64,000 nucleotides of DNA, taken from the NCBI GenBank assembly GCA_951213105.1, contig OX578152.1, positions 98,244,568 to 98,308,567 on the forward strand, written 5' to 3'. Made by a program: the position numbers and the translations under genes. The DNA comes from Amaurobius ferox (Eukaryota; Arthropoda; Arachnida; Araneae; Amaurobiidae). Of the stretch, positions 1 to 11,084 are shown one piece after another; position 1 is the first letter of the stretch; every line of letters begins with the position of its first letter. The notes beneath the pieces are model-generated. The model saw only the letters and a list, made by a program, of their open reading frames with translations. It did not search any database and was not told the DNA's origin.

Positions 1-39
1 TAGAAAAATCCATGCTATAGGGAGACTTTTTAAGCTAAT

Positions 40-190
40 CGAGTTGTATTATAAAGAAACCGTACCATAAAATAACCGCGTTGTATGAAAACCGCGTTTT
101 ATGAGTACCGCGTTATGGGAGAGCTGTCGCAATTTTTGCTCCGCGTTATATGGAAAGCAGGTTATGAGAGTACCGCTTTACAGGAGGATT
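40..190. repeat. Degenerate tandem motif, CCGCGTTATA type
   Basis: Short motifs such as ACCGCGTT, TACCGCGTTATG and CCGCGTTATATGGAAA recur about every 20-30 bases. The same motif recurs at 29990-30185, so this is an interspersed repeat with an internally repetitive body. The small ORF at 189-374 that follows shows no recognisable domain. I see no other gene in 190-695. Confidence 0.5.
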
Positions 191-524
191 GACTGTAGTA
201 GCAAACGTAAACTACACAGATAATAACTCTTTTGCTATCTTGCAAGGTTACAAAACCCCTGTCAGGTACGACAAAACAATTAAATGCTCATCCAATTCAC
301 AAAATACGATTTCCAAAACACTGGTGTATCCACAATTCACTTTTACTTGTACCACGCCAACAACATCTGACTGAACGATAACCACATTATATATTCTGTC
401 TGTGAAGTTCTAATAAAAGTCGCCAAGTTGGCGTTATTTCTCCAAATTTATCGGTAAGGCGACCCAGGCCTTTAAGTAATAACAATACTTACCCTTTTTT
501 CTTAGGAACAGACAATATCGAGAT

Positions 525-585
525 GCATTTGGGGGTGGGTTTTTTAGGGGGGAGAGGGGATGTATACCAAGGGAGGGGGGCTTAT
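525..585 (+). other. G-tract cluster
   Basis: Several runs of four to six G lie within about 50 bases (around 531-581), enough in principle for a G-quadruplex on the plus strand. Similar G or C runs recur through the window, often inside repeats. No gene is associated with it. Confidence 0.4.
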
Positions 586-695
586 AGCAGATTTCTTTCT
601 GCCATTACAGATAACGGCTATTCTACGCGACGAAAGCATGATGAGTACTAAACCAGTCCATGAATGTTGTTATCTACAGTAGGAGTGAGTGACTT

Positions 696-1560
696 CGAAA
701 TGTATAGAAATTCTGCAAAATATTGTCGACTTAGAAATGTATTTTATATATTTCTAAATACAACAGAAAATCGCACAGTATTTTATTATCTGATTAATAA
801 AATAGAGTATTAATAGATCAACTAGCTATCTTTGTATAGAATTGGTTTCCACATATGCAGTCAGAATGCTTCTAATAAAATTTCTCTAACTGAGAAGCTA
901 GCGATTCTTAAGGAGCATTCCTGTGTTAAGACATTCTTGCATACGATTTCCCGATAAATAATTGTATTAAGAACATCGTAGTTTTAACCAATCGTAACTA
1001 TCTCTGTATCAATGACAGTTCGTTGAAGAATATTTTACCGACAGTTCGGGAATTTGATTTTAACCTCAATCGTTCGATGACGAATATCAACGATGTATAT
1101 GTATTTCACGTTTGAAAATTCCTGGATCTTAATTTTATTATCTAATTTGCATTTATACTCAAATGTTTGAAATGGTGTTCTATAATCAACTGCTTCGACT
1201 TTGGCAGACTCAAATTGAAGCAACTCGTTATTTGCGCCCTTAGGATGGACAATATAATAAATTATTTCTGTCAAACGGACAGTAAAAGTGATCGAAATTC
1301 GTAATATTTGCGACTAAATTAGATATTTTATTTTTTTATACAGGATTCCTAAAAAATATCCTTAAGCACCCTAATAATTTTATAGGGAAAGGTCTGTGAG
1401 TCTACAGACACTTTAAATCCTTTTATAGTAAAGCGTCTATGCAGTGTGCTTGTGTTTGCAGTGTGGTTAGCTCAGAATTAAAAAAATTAAAATAACGAAG
1501 TCGGCGACAAAGTGAGTTAGACAAAAAATAAAATTACAAAGTTGTAGCCAATTGTCCACT
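696..1560. repeat. Dispersed repeat family C, copy 1
   Basis: This block can be followed by eye against 3135-3725 and 7440-8275, and its right part against 25970-26180. Shared landmarks are the TAGAAATGTATTTTATATAT stretch, the AATATTTTACCGACAGTTC stretch and the AAAGTGAT tail. On the minus strand it carries a 79-codon ORF (1035-1274) containing HPKGANNELLQFESAKVEAV; the corresponding frame is broken in the other copies. It could be a decayed gene duplicate or part of an unrecognised transposon. I cannot assign a function. Confidence 0.55.
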
Positions 1561-1639
1561 TAGGAATCGATGTACGGATTGAGCGAGACGTATGCGCGGA
1601 AGACAATAAAAGCCTGTCAAAAACATTTGTATTATTAGG

Positions 1640-1935
1640 ACCCAATAAGTTGTTGTCGCTAAGCCCCCTTAAACCGGAAATTGGGAGGTTAGGTCTAAAA
1701 TATCACGTCGCCCATAAAGCAATAAGGCTACCCTCTCCTGGTCCTCTACTAGAAGACCTAAAGAGGCTCCCATACAGTCGAAGCCGAGGCGGAAGAACAG
1801 ATACATGGAGGGAAAACTCTATCTCCTCGTTCAAACCTCATATCCTTAGTGTGTCCGCTCCTTAACCTGGTCAACCCTGTCTGAATGGATCTAGGACCAT
1901 CCTATTGGAGCGATAATCCAGGACTCCGAGTAACA
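1640..1935 (-). repeat. Possible diverged SINE-like block
   Basis: A GC-richer island stands out from the AT-rich surroundings. Read on the minus strand it ends in GACAACAAC, like the CAA-type tail of the SINE family found elsewhere here, and contains a weak B-box-like GGTTTGAAC. Internal similarity to the main SINE is faint and no target duplication was found, so this is tentative. The ORFs inside it (1650-1865 plus, 1891-2076 minus) look like chance frames. Confidence 0.25.
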
Positions 1936-2129
1936 GTGATGACATGAAGGAATGCTATGACAATTCACAGATCTAATCAAGTTTTGCATTTCAGAAGCAG
2001 TGAGAAAATAGTTAGAAGGTGATCTCAGATGATAAGCTTCATTGACTAACGATGTGAAATCTGTAATGCTTATCAAAATACGTGATTATTCAAATATGCA
2101 TGGTGTCTAACGGAGGGCATTTTAACCTT

Positions 2130-2355
2130 ATCTTGCTACTCATATTTCTTTCAAATGCTATTTATTTTTAAATGCTATTTCTTTCAAATGCTATTTATTT
2201 CTAAATGCTATTTCTTTCAAATGCTATTTCTTTCTAAATGCTATTTCTTTCAAATGCTATTTCTTTCTAAATGCTATTTCTTTCTAAATGCTATTTCTTT
2301 CTAAACGCTATTTCTTTCAAATGCTATTTCTTTCTAAATGCTATTTCTTCCAAAT
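2130..2355. repeat. 16-17 bp minisatellite (AAATGCTATTTCTTTC)
   Basis: About fourteen head-to-tail copies of AAATGCTATTTCTTTC, alternating between 16 and 17 bases depending on an extra T before AAATG, with a few point changes. It is a simple tandem array with no coding potential. Confidence 0.9.
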
Positions 2356-2547
2356 GCTCTGGTTGAACATTCACCCACTCTTCTCTAATAACTGTTAATG
2401 GTATTTAATAACTACTGCATTGTATACAAATATGAAAAATATATTTTTATATAATTTTACCCTTATTTTAACAAAATATCTTACAATCTCTTCCAAATTA
2501 AGTGAAAACATTTACAGGATAAACAATAAGCTATTTTCGCAATTTAA

Positions 2548-2744
2548 CCTTTTGCTTACGGGTGGGATAGTGTCGATCTCAAACGAAGGACCTCTCAAAA
2601 AACAGATGTTTGATATACCCTATCCCAAACAGTTCGATCCCTCTTTGCAGACATTAGCGTCCATGGACGCCGGTATGTCAGATATCTGTCTTTTTAAGAG
2701 ATTCCTCGTTTGGGATGGACGCTGTCCCACCCATAAGCAAAAGG
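2548..2744. mobile_element. 197 bp MITE, piggyBac-like, TTAA target
   Basis: TTAA at 2544-2547 and 2745-2748 flanks inverted termini starting CCTTTTGCTTACGGGTGGGA on the left and the complement of CCTTTTGCTTATGGGTGGGA on the right. TTAA duplication and termini starting CC are characteristic of piggyBac superfamily elements; a non-autonomous MITE of that superfamily is the inference. The 124-codon ORF at 2420-2794 runs through it and is probably spurious. It differs in sequence from the long-TIR TTAA foldback family at 5840 and 39072. Confidence 0.7.
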
Positions 2745-3038
2745 TTAATTCATGGGGAAATTTTCACCCACAGTTGCAGGATAGGGTAAAATAAGCTCTA
2801 CACTATATTTCTATTTATGTAAGTGTTATTCATTGTATCATTGATGAAAAGGACAGTCATTCACTAATAACTCTACAGTCTCAATTAAATGTCTTCTGTA
2901 ACAATGTTAGGGTTGATTCATACTCATTCGACAATGCTCTACAACTTTGCAATTGACTTTTATGTCTATCTCGTGAAGTTGCCGAGTCTATTATTTGAAC
3001 TTTTTAAATTCTCCACTAAGGGCTCTGAAATCATTTTT

Positions 3039-3095
3039 ATTCGTACGGACATGATACCTTTACTATACATAGTAAAGGTATCATGTACACGAATG
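3039..3095. repeat. Near-perfect palindrome
   Basis: Two perfect 18-base arms (3049-3066 and 3069-3086; ACATGATACCTTTACTAT and its complement) are separated by two bases. Pairing resumes further out between ATTCGTAC and GTACACGAAT. It lies near the left edge of repeat C copy 2 and could be a cruciform or a small foldback remnant. Confidence 0.7.
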
Positions 3096-3134
3096 GAATC
3101 CTACTGCATAAGTACCGCAAGTAACTAAGTTATT

Positions 3135-3725
3135 GAGTTACTTCCTAGAAATTCTGGATTTTAAAACATAAGAGAAATCAGACTTTATTTTAAGATATGT
3201 TTAATAAAATATCGTATTATTGATCAGCTACTTTTGTGTTTGAGTTCTAAGTATGCAGTTATAAACCTTCTAATGAAAATTCCCTAAGCAGCAGACGATT
3301 CTTATGTTAAAACATTCTTCCGTGCCATTTCCAACTGAATAAATATATTAACAGCATCGCTGTTTCAATCAATCGCAACTCTATCGGTGTCGATGGCAAT
3401 TTGATAAAGAATATTTTACCGACAGTTCTGAAATTTGATGTTAGCATCAACTGTTCGATGGCGAATATCGACGATGAATATGTATTTCATGTTTGAAAAC
3501 CCCTGGCTCTTATTGCATATCTAATTTCCATTGATACTCAAATGTTAGAAACTGTGTTCTAATCAACTGTTTCGACATTGGCAGACTCAAATCGTAGCAA
3601 CTCTTTAAACTCGTGGGATGGACAACGCAATTAATTCTCCCTGTCTTACTGGCAGTAAAAATAATCCAAATTCGAAATATTTCAGATAAAAATAGATATT
3701 TCACTTTCTATAAAGGGCACTAAAA
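3135..3725. repeat. Dispersed repeat family C, copy 2
   Basis: Follows the same order of landmarks as 696-1300 and 7440-8110, including the AATATTTTACCGACAGTTC stretch near 3411 and the segment equivalent to the minus-strand ORF of copy 1 (here 3510-3704, diverged and broken). No function can be assigned. Confidence 0.55.
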
Positions 3726-4567
3726 CTAATACCCGCCGTTGCCCAGTATTTAAGATGCAAACGTCTGAGTAAAATTACACCCGAACTGACAGCGAATACT
3801 CAAAAACCGACGAACGCTTTAACAATACACACTTTTAGAACAAAAAATAGAAAAATGTTGCGACGTTACGACTTCCGAGAACATATTCTCCCTTCTCCAT
3901 GAAACCCAAATCACCTTAATATCCAGGCTGAGATAACTCCCATTTTGGCTCCAATTGGTCCACTCACTTATCGGCGTCTACCTGTGCTATTTCAATGGCA
4001 TGCGCATGTTAATGGCTGTTATGATATGCAATTTAGCTGTAAAATGGGTGTTTCTGCTTCCAAGAACTTATACCAAACATTTAGGAACTATGTCTAAAAT
4101 GTTTTGATTTCCTCGAAATATCTAGAAAAAGACTAGAAAGTAAGCCCTTTTTTACTGTGTATATCGCTTTACTCCCATCGCTTTGACTGGGAATAAAGGT
4201 GACAGCTATTGTCTAGGAGCATTATTGAAACCCGTAGAAATGGACACACCCCCAGTTGTCCGGCCACTCAAATTGCTGCTCGTGCCCTAGGGCGAATCGG
4301 GTGATCTGGGTTTCCGACAGTCCCAGTTGTATCGTCAGGATACCAAAATTTGTTTGCCATTCGCTTTCCCCGAAATTAAAAGTCGTAACTTTTATAGCCC
4401 CACTTAAAAAATTCACGGAAAATTCAGAAATAAAGTAATTACAAAAAAATATTAGATTGCGAAGATATCACTCAATATTAATGTCAAAAATTAAAATTGT
4501 GCGAATCTTCAATTTTCAGATTCAATCATTCAAAAGTGAAATTGCATAAAGTATGCATATTTCGATA
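3726..4567. other. Non-coding, nothing recognised
   Basis: AT-rich sequence with two overlapping small ORFs on opposite strands (4222-4416 and 4256-4438), neither resembling a known family. A short stretch near 3815-3860 resembles 15535-15590, suggesting a fragment of a shared repeat. Confidence 0.4.
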
Positions 4568-5585
4568 TCTCTATTAAAAAAATGTAGCTGACGTCGCCGC
4601 TGTTTGACAAATGTCGAGTTTCTCTGTCACATAGTGCAATATCTATGGCATACAAAAATATGAAATTTGGTACGTTTGTAGAGAAATATTAGGGGAACAC
4701 ACTGATATAAACCGTTTTTTGATTTAAAATTTAGTTTAGGAAATATTTAATGTCAAAATCAAAGGAAGAGTTTTTGAGCTGCGAGTTCGCGTCCTGTACA
4801 TATTAGCAATAGCAGGACCTCTAATTTTTGGTGGCATGTACCTACATAATTGAATTTTTGCAGGACGGAACCCCTTTTCTTAATTTCGATTTAGTTAACG
4901 AGTTATTCAATTTTTCAGGCAATTTTTCATGCAAAATTATCTTCTTTACGATCGAAGATTTGAAACTATTGTTGTCATGAGCATTACAATTTAATTGAGG
5001 GAGCTGGGGACTGAAGATTGATGAAATTGTTCACAAAACGAGTTAAAGTGAGCATCAGCTAACAAGGAGGAAAAGCCCCAAAGGGTGCATCACGTCTGCG
5101 ACGAGCTCCGGTTAATAAGCGACAGGAATGAAGGGTGAAATCTTGAAGTTTTATGAGATTCAGCGAGCACAGGACACGTAGGCGGTCGTGTGTTCCGCAG
5201 CCGGATTGAAAGAGCTCGCAAAGCGAGATTCAGTATTGGAAAATGTCAGTTAACAAGGGCGGTCACTTACAGGCGTATTACGCCTGCATAGCAGGCGGCA
5301 CGAAAGTTCTCGCAAAGCGAACAGGACGCAAAGCCTACTGACTAGTTAAGCGAATCACGGCTGCTGACGAGCGTAACGAGCAAGGGCTGAAAACGTCAGA
5401 GAGCACAGGATACTTAGGAAGTCGTGTGAGTCGGCCGGATTGAAAGAGCTCACGAAGCGAGTTCCATGACTAGTGAATGTCAGTTACGGTTCGCAACGGC
5501 CGTATTACGCCTGAATAGCAGGTGGTACTAAAGTGCTCGCGAAGCGAGTTACTGTGATTGGTGAGCAGGGGGTAAGCCCCCCTAG
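4568..5585 (+). mobile_element. Candidate non-autonomous Helitron
   Basis: The left end reads TCTCTATTA after a host A at 4567, matching the usual Helitron 5' TC start. The right end has a short hairpin (GGGGG, loop TAAG, CCCCC, about 5568-5581) abutting CTAG at 5582-5585, followed by a host T, as expected for a CTRR terminus inserted between A and T. Early internal text (GTTTCTCTGTCACATAGTG, ATGAAATTTGGTACG) has the style of arthropod Helitron 5' regions. There is no Rep or helicase coding, so it would be non-autonomous. The hairpin is closer to CTAG than in many Helitrons. The sides lack a target duplication, as expected. Confidence 0.6.
5140..5560 (+). repeat. GC-rich palindrome block, duplicated
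   Basis: Two related units, about 5155-5330 and 5395-5560, share the order GAGCACAGGA, GGATTGAAAGAGCTC, AATGTCAGTTA, GTATTACGCCTG, ATAGCAGG and a GCGAAGCGAG-type hairpin. Many are tiny perfect stem-loops with three-base loops (CTCGC-AAA-GCGAG at about 5214-5226, CTCGC-GAA-GCGAG at about 5536-5548) or compact palindromes (CAGGCGTATTACGCCTG at about 5270-5286). Base composition is far more GC-rich than its surroundings. It sits inside the candidate Helitron just before its 3' end. Confidence 0.65.
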
Positions 5586-5835
5586 TAAATTATTTGAATG
5601 ATTTATCCTACGGATTAAGTTGAATAAAGCTCGTTAGAAAGAACGTTATTGATACTTTCGATGGTGTTAAGGTGGAAATTCTGCAATAAAATTTTCGATC
5701 GCTATTCAACCGATTCGTATGAAAATTGCTCAGAAATTCGACTGAACATAAAATTACTAGAAAAAATTGTTCGAATTTAAAAAGAAAAAAATCTCGCAGA
5801 GGTGTCTTGAAATGTCACTGTGCCAAATCTACTAC
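5586..5835. other. Non-coding spacer
   Basis: AT-rich DNA between the Helitron candidate and the TTAA foldback element. I see no gene or clear repeat in it. Confidence 0.4.
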
Positions 5836-5839
5836 TTAA

Positions 5840-6620
5840 GGGTGAGAATCAGTAAATCTTCTGCCCTATCCGCGCTTTGTTAACTTTCGCGGCACACATT
5901 TTTCGCCAAAATTCTGTTCAAGCAGTTGCGAAATATTTTCTGAAAGATAAAATGCAATGCTTAGATTATATTAAAACTAAATTTAATACCCAATAAAACA
6001 TAGAATGTACTTTTTATTTTAATCCAAAATATTTTTGGTGCTGCCATCTGTTGTCATAATTTAATTCATACCGATTATTTTTATTTTTTAATGAACATTT
6101 TTAAGTATCTATTCCTTCTAATACAGTATTAAATACAACAACAGATCATATATACTAATGCTACAATCACGGAAAGGTAATTTCTTATTCTATAAATGTG
6201 ATAAGGGTATCTGAATGTACATCACTGAGGACTGTAGTTTTGTCTTCAAGTTCCTTTGTCTTCAAGTTCAAGTCCAAGTTCAATTGCGTTTCCGTGATTG
6301 TGGCATTATTTTATAGGATCTGTTGTTGTATTTAATAGCGTATTCGAAAAAATAGACATTTAAAAATGTTCATTAAAGAATAAAAATAGTTGGTATGAAT
6401 TAAATTACGACAACAGATGGCAGCACCAAAAATATTTTGAATTAAAGTAAAAAATATATTCTATGTTTTATTGGGTATTAAATTTAGTTTTAATATAATC
6501 TAAGCATTGCATTTTATCTATCAGAAAATATTTCGCAACTGTTTGAGCAGAATTTCGGCGAAACATGTGTGCCGCGAAAGTTAACAAAGCGCGGATAGGG
6601 CAGAAGATTTACTGACGCTC
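5840..6620 (+). mobile_element. Long-TIR foldback element, copy A (TTAA)
   Basis: Arms of roughly 330 bp are inverted complements of each other, from GGGTGAGAATCAGTAAATCT at the left to TTTACTGACGCTC at the right, around a unique centre containing CACTGAGGACTG and repeated TTGTCTTCAAGTTC. TTAA lies at 5836-5839. A separate copy at 39072-39843 has complete ends and TTAA on both sides, defining the unit as about 772 bp. No transposase is encoded. The right end of this copy runs directly into copy B, having lost its last few bases. Confidence 0.8.
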
Positions 6621-7407
6621 AGTCAGTAAATTTTCTGCCCTATCCGCGCTTTGTTAACTTTCGCGGCACACATATTTCGCCGAAATTCTGCCCAAACAGT
6701 TGCGAAATATTTTCTGAAAGATAAAATGCAATGCTTAGATTATATTAAAACTAAATTTAATGCCCAAAAAACATAAAATATATGTTTTATTTTATTCCAA
6801 AATATTTTTGGTGCTGCCATCTGTTGTCGTAATTTAATTCATACCGATTATTTTTATTTTTTAATGAACGATAATTTTTTAAGTATCTATTCCTTCTAAT
6901 ACAGTATTAAATACAACAACAGATCATATATAATAATGCCACAATCACGTATCTATCATTATCATTTTATAATTATCATTCTATAAATTTGATAAGGGAT
7001 CTGAATGTACATCACTGAGGACTGCAGTTTTGTCTTCAAGTTTTCCTTTGTCTTCAAGTCCAAGTTCAATTACGTTTCCGTGATTATGGCATTATATATG
7101 ATCTGTTGTTGTATTTAATAGCATATTAGAAGGAATAGACATTTAAAAATGTTCATTAAAAAATAATAATAGTCGGTATGAATTAAATTACGACAACAGA
7201 TGGCAGCACCAAAAATTTTTTAAATTAAAATAAAACATATATTCTATGTTTTATTGGGTATTAAATTTAGTTTTAATATAATCTAAGCATAGCATTTTAT
7301 CTATAAGAAAATATTTTGCAACTGTTTGAGCAGAATTTCGGCGAAATATGTGTGTCGCGAAAGTTAACAAAGCGCGGATAGGGCAGAAAATTTACTGACG
7401 CTCACCC
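6621..7407 (+). mobile_element. Long-TIR foldback element, copy B (TTAA)
   Basis: Same family and orientation as copy A. It starts at AGTCAGTAAATTTTCTGCCC, lacking the terminal GGGTGAGC, and ends GACGCTCACCC followed by TTAA at 7408-7411. So A and B form one composite with only the outermost ends and one pair of TTAA sites, suggesting unequal exchange or a tandem rearrangement rather than two insertions. Confidence 0.8.
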
Positions 7408-7439
7408 TTAAGAGGAGGAGAAAATTTTGACTTTTGAAT

Positions 7440-8275
7440 CTATTTCAATATGCCTACATTATAATACGTTGTTCACTAAACTTTATAGAAATTCTTCAAA
7501 GTATACTGTCTTCTTAGAAATGTATTTTATATATTTCCAAATATAAGAGAAATAGCACAGTATTTTATTAAATAATTAATAAAATACCGTATGCTCCATA
7601 AACAACATTATATATAAGTGGTATCTAAGTAAGCAGTCATAAACCTTCTCATGAAAATTCTCTAACCAAAAAGCAGACGATTCTTAAAGAGCATTCACAT
7701 GTTAAAACATTCTTCCATGCAATTTCGAACTGAATAAATATATTAACAAGTCCCTGTTTCAATCAATCGCAACTCTATCTGTGTCGATGGCAATTTGATA
7801 CAGAATATTTTACTGACAGTTCCAAAACTTGATTTTAACACCAGCCGTACGATGTCGACTGTCAACGATGTATTTCACGTTTGAAAACTATTGGCTCTGA
7901 ATTTATATCTAATTTGCATTTATACTTAAATGTATGAAACGGTGTTCTAATCAAGTGTTTCGATATTGGCAGAAACGAATGGGGACAGCTCGCAATTTAA
8001 ACCCTTGGGATAGACAGCATAATCAGTTATAGCTGACAAATGAAAGTAATCAAGATATGCAATATTTGTTATAAAACTGGATAGTTTACTTTTATACAAC
8101 GTTCCTATGAAAATCCATAAGTACCCCAATAACTCTGTAAAGAATGGTCTATGAATGCACATCCTATGGCTCTATCTACAGTAAAGTGACCGTGCCCGAT
8201 AGAATAAAGTGATTACAGTACCACCCTAGTGGAGAATTTAAAGAGTAAAGACAGCAGACTCGGCAACAAAGCAAA
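7440..8275. repeat. Dispersed repeat family C, copy 3
   Basis: Alignable by eye with 696-1560 and 3135-3725; its right part (CCCGATAGAATAAAGTGATT) is also found at 26069-26090. The minus-strand frame corresponding to the copy 1 ORF is present at 7947-8162 but interrupted further on. R element copy 1 begins immediately after it. Confidence 0.55.
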
Positions 8276-8280
8276 AAAAA

Positions 8281-9199
8281 TCTGATGTGGGTAACACATG
8301 ACTTTCCTTATATAATGCAATGAATTATCTACTTTTACAGTAAAAAAAATAGATTTTTCTTATAGTAGATACTTATATTCCTTCCAAGATATTGAATTTT
8401 CGACGATTAGTCGCCATTTTTATTGATTTAGCGTCATTTTTATCCATTTGGCGAGATTTTCGTTAATTTGGCAACATTTTAAAAGTCGCCAAGGACATTC
8501 CGCAAAATTCATCGTCAAAATCTCGCCAAACGTTATGGACGGATAATTAAGTTATTCTTATAGCAGATAAATGACTATTGGCTTTCAAATACAAAAGTAT
8601 TACTCAAAGTACCTTTATTCATGAATGGAACGAGCTAGATCCACTAGAATGATGTCACCAAATTTATCGAACGATGTTACATATGAAAAGTGAACATGTT
8701 TCTTAACAGTTAATATTTTTTTTTAATTTATGGGATTTTTTAATAAATTTGTTTGAAAAATGTGCAATATCTCAAGAACGGTTCATATTAGCGTTCTAAA
8801 GATTATGTCAATCGTTTTCTAAGGAAAAATTACATAAAAAATGTCTATTTGCGCAATTTTATAAAAGGTTTTGATTTTTTGAGGATTTTTTCTTAATTTC
8901 ACTCGAAAATTTAGGGGGGTTCGATTACGTTTAAAAACAATAGGCTTCCAGTATTCATGGATTGTGATTTTTGTACCAAATTCCATTCGAATCGCTCCAT
9001 TCGTTCGTGAGATATCGTCTCCACAGACTCACACACACACACACACACACACAGCGAGAGAGAGAGAGAGAGAGACATCACCTCAAAAATATTTGATTCG
9101 TGATCAGGGATGCTTAAAACGTGCTCTCCCGTCGAAAACTCGAATTCGAATTTTCGACCCCGTCACAATACTTTCCTTATACATTATGGGAAAGCAATA
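8281..9199 (+). repeat. Repeat family R, copy 1
   Basis: Starts CTGATGTGGGTAACACATGA then ACTTTCCTTAT, and ends CGTCACAATACTTTCCTTAT then ACATTATG. The body contains TTGGCGACATT-type words, a CA/GA microsatellite (about 9030-9075) and a conserved TCGAAAACTCGAATTCG segment. Copies lie at 14499-15491, 15864-16843 and 28235-29150, with worn ones at 12220-13110 and 44675-47760. The two ends share ACTTTCCTTATA in inverted orientation, and the 3' end can form a hairpin. It resembles a non-autonomous DNA transposon; the superfamily is unknown. Confidence 0.65.
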
Positions 9200-9874
9200 G
9201 ACGAGGAAGTTTAATTACAAATTTGCCGATTATTATCCAATTAGTAGAAATCAACATCGAACAACATTTATAAAACAATATTTATAAAAACGTTATAATT
9301 TAAATTTTCTTGCTCAATTACAAGTAATAAAAATGCACTTTTTTTCGTGGATTTTTGCGACCCAAATTGCGGAACTCTCTGGGAATAGGAGGAACTCCAG
9401 GGTTAAGTGGAACCCTGGTTGAGAAGCTGTGCGTTAAGCAATGCTCTACAACATTGCAATCGTCTTTCTTTATTTGTCTGTCTCGCTTCGTTTTCCATTT
9501 CATTATCCTAACTTTTCAAGTTTTGCGCTAGGGTACGCTGCATTTCCCTTTATTTGAACAAGCACTGTGAACTTGCGATGAATAGACAATAGACATAACG
9601 TGTACACTCAATCTTTGATTACAAAGTTATTGGAGTGCTTAAGGAACTCTGTATAGTAATAGATATGTAAGGGCAACTCTGTGTATGGGATACAGCCACT
9701 GGGACACAGTATTTCTTTCGATTCTTTTTGACAGACGTGGGGGGGGGGGATGAATGAAACTCTAGGGGAGAGAGGCAAGAACTGTAGAGCGCACCATAAA
9801 AGTGTCATACTCAAGGTACTATGGGTATGGGACGAAAAACAAAATGGAAATCAATTGGAATCCTCAAATTTTTA
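9200..9874. other. Non-coding, G-tract containing
   Basis: No gene recognised. Around 9640-9760 it contains a G-run segment (near 9740) whose surroundings weakly resemble the G-tract repeat just to the right. Small ORFs here have no recognisable similarity. Confidence 0.35.
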
Positions 9875-10120
9875 TGGATTTACACGCATTGAGCATCCTT
9901 GAAGACAGCATTTCTTTCAAGCATACATCCAGGAGGGAAAGCCCCCCCCCCCCCGGAGACGGTTATTAGCCTCTCACGGAGACATTTTATGGTAACCTAG
10001 TTTTTATTTATGTGACAGCATGTAGATATATTTATATAGGGAAAATAGAAATATGCCCCCTTAAAGTTTCATTCGCCCCCCCCCTCATCGGCCAGAAAGT
10101 CCTGAAAGGAACACTGCTTG
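9875..10120 (+). repeat. G/C-tract repeat family D, copy 1
   Basis: Contains long C runs (about 9943-9956 and 10076-10085) together with ATTTTATGGTAACCTAGTTT, TATATTTATATAGGG and TCCTGAAAGGAACACTG. Read on the other strand, 60350-60570 has the same words in the same order, so the G/C runs travel as part of a repeat. Confidence 0.6.
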
Positions 10121-10269
10121 AATACGTATCAGCCAGAATTTCAATTATGTTTATGCAAGTTTTTGAGCAGAATCTGGTAAACAAAGGCGATGGTTCAAAT
10201 GAATTCGAATTTAATTATTTCCATTCGTGTATGTAAGTCGTCGATTGATTTTATTGATACAGGAAAGAC

Positions 10270-11080
10270 CTCCAATTATGATGTGAATAACATCTATGAG
10301 AGGGGGGGGGGGGGTATCTATGGCGAATCAGGACTATTATGAAAAATGTAACACTTTGAAAGCTTATATCTCCGAACTTAGTAGATATAAATAGAATTGA
10401 CGAAAACAGGTTACAGATTATGAATGTATAAACATAATTTCAATATTTTGAATTTTTTTTTAGAAAAACTTCAAAAAGTAATAGCCCAAGCAAGTTTCAA
10501 TTTTTTTTACTAGAAATATCTTCAAAACTATAACAAATAGATATAAATAGTAAGCGGCAAAAGTATGTGTGAGAAAGTTTGGTTTCTAGAGCTATAATTT
10601 GTTTTCCCAAATCTCTTATAGTGTACGTTTAATCTTCTTGCTAAGTTACGGAAAACTGAAAATTTTTCAAGTGCTAGCTATGAACAAAAAGCCAATTTTT
10701 ATAGATGTCTGATAGTTAGATCTCTGCAAGTTTATATACAAGTATATATAATTGGATTTTGGATCGAGCTCTTAGTTTTCACGTATAGTGGTTACAATTT
10801 TAGCATTTTAATCTGGGTTTTCCCAATGAGTGAGAAAGCTGTAATATTTAAAATGTCACGAGTGTTGCAGATCAATGTTTTTACTTATTCCTTGGTGAAA
10901 TATAGACGCACAAGAACGAAATGTTTTGTTTTGTTTTTAAAAAATAATTAAGAGGCTAAATGAACTTAGAGATTCTAAAGATGTTTAATGATAAGGTGTG
11001 AACAGAATAAATAAATAGATATGTATTTTCAATATGGACATTTCTATGTGCCGACAGGCAAGTTTATATATCAAGTTGAT
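10270..11080 (+). repeat. Repeat family B, copy 1
   Basis: Begins GATGTGAATAACATCTATG and contains the words GCTTATATCTCCGAAC, GGATCGAGCTCTTAGTTTTC, AAGCTGTAATATTTAAAATG and GAACAGAATAAAT. Copies of all or part lie at 11630-12215, 17260-18900 and 51818-52530. A G run at about 10302-10314 sits near its start. No ORF of interest. Confidence 0.6.
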
Positions 11081-11084
11081 TCTA

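Noticed and set aside
2420..2794. 124-codon ORF as a small gene
   Set aside because: More than half of it is the TTAA-flanked MITE, and no domain or conserved start context is visible.
5140..5560. Bacterial or organellar insertion because of GC-rich small palindromes
   Set aside because: No bacterial-type coding frame, and the block ends precisely in a Helitron-like 3' terminus, which explains its position better.
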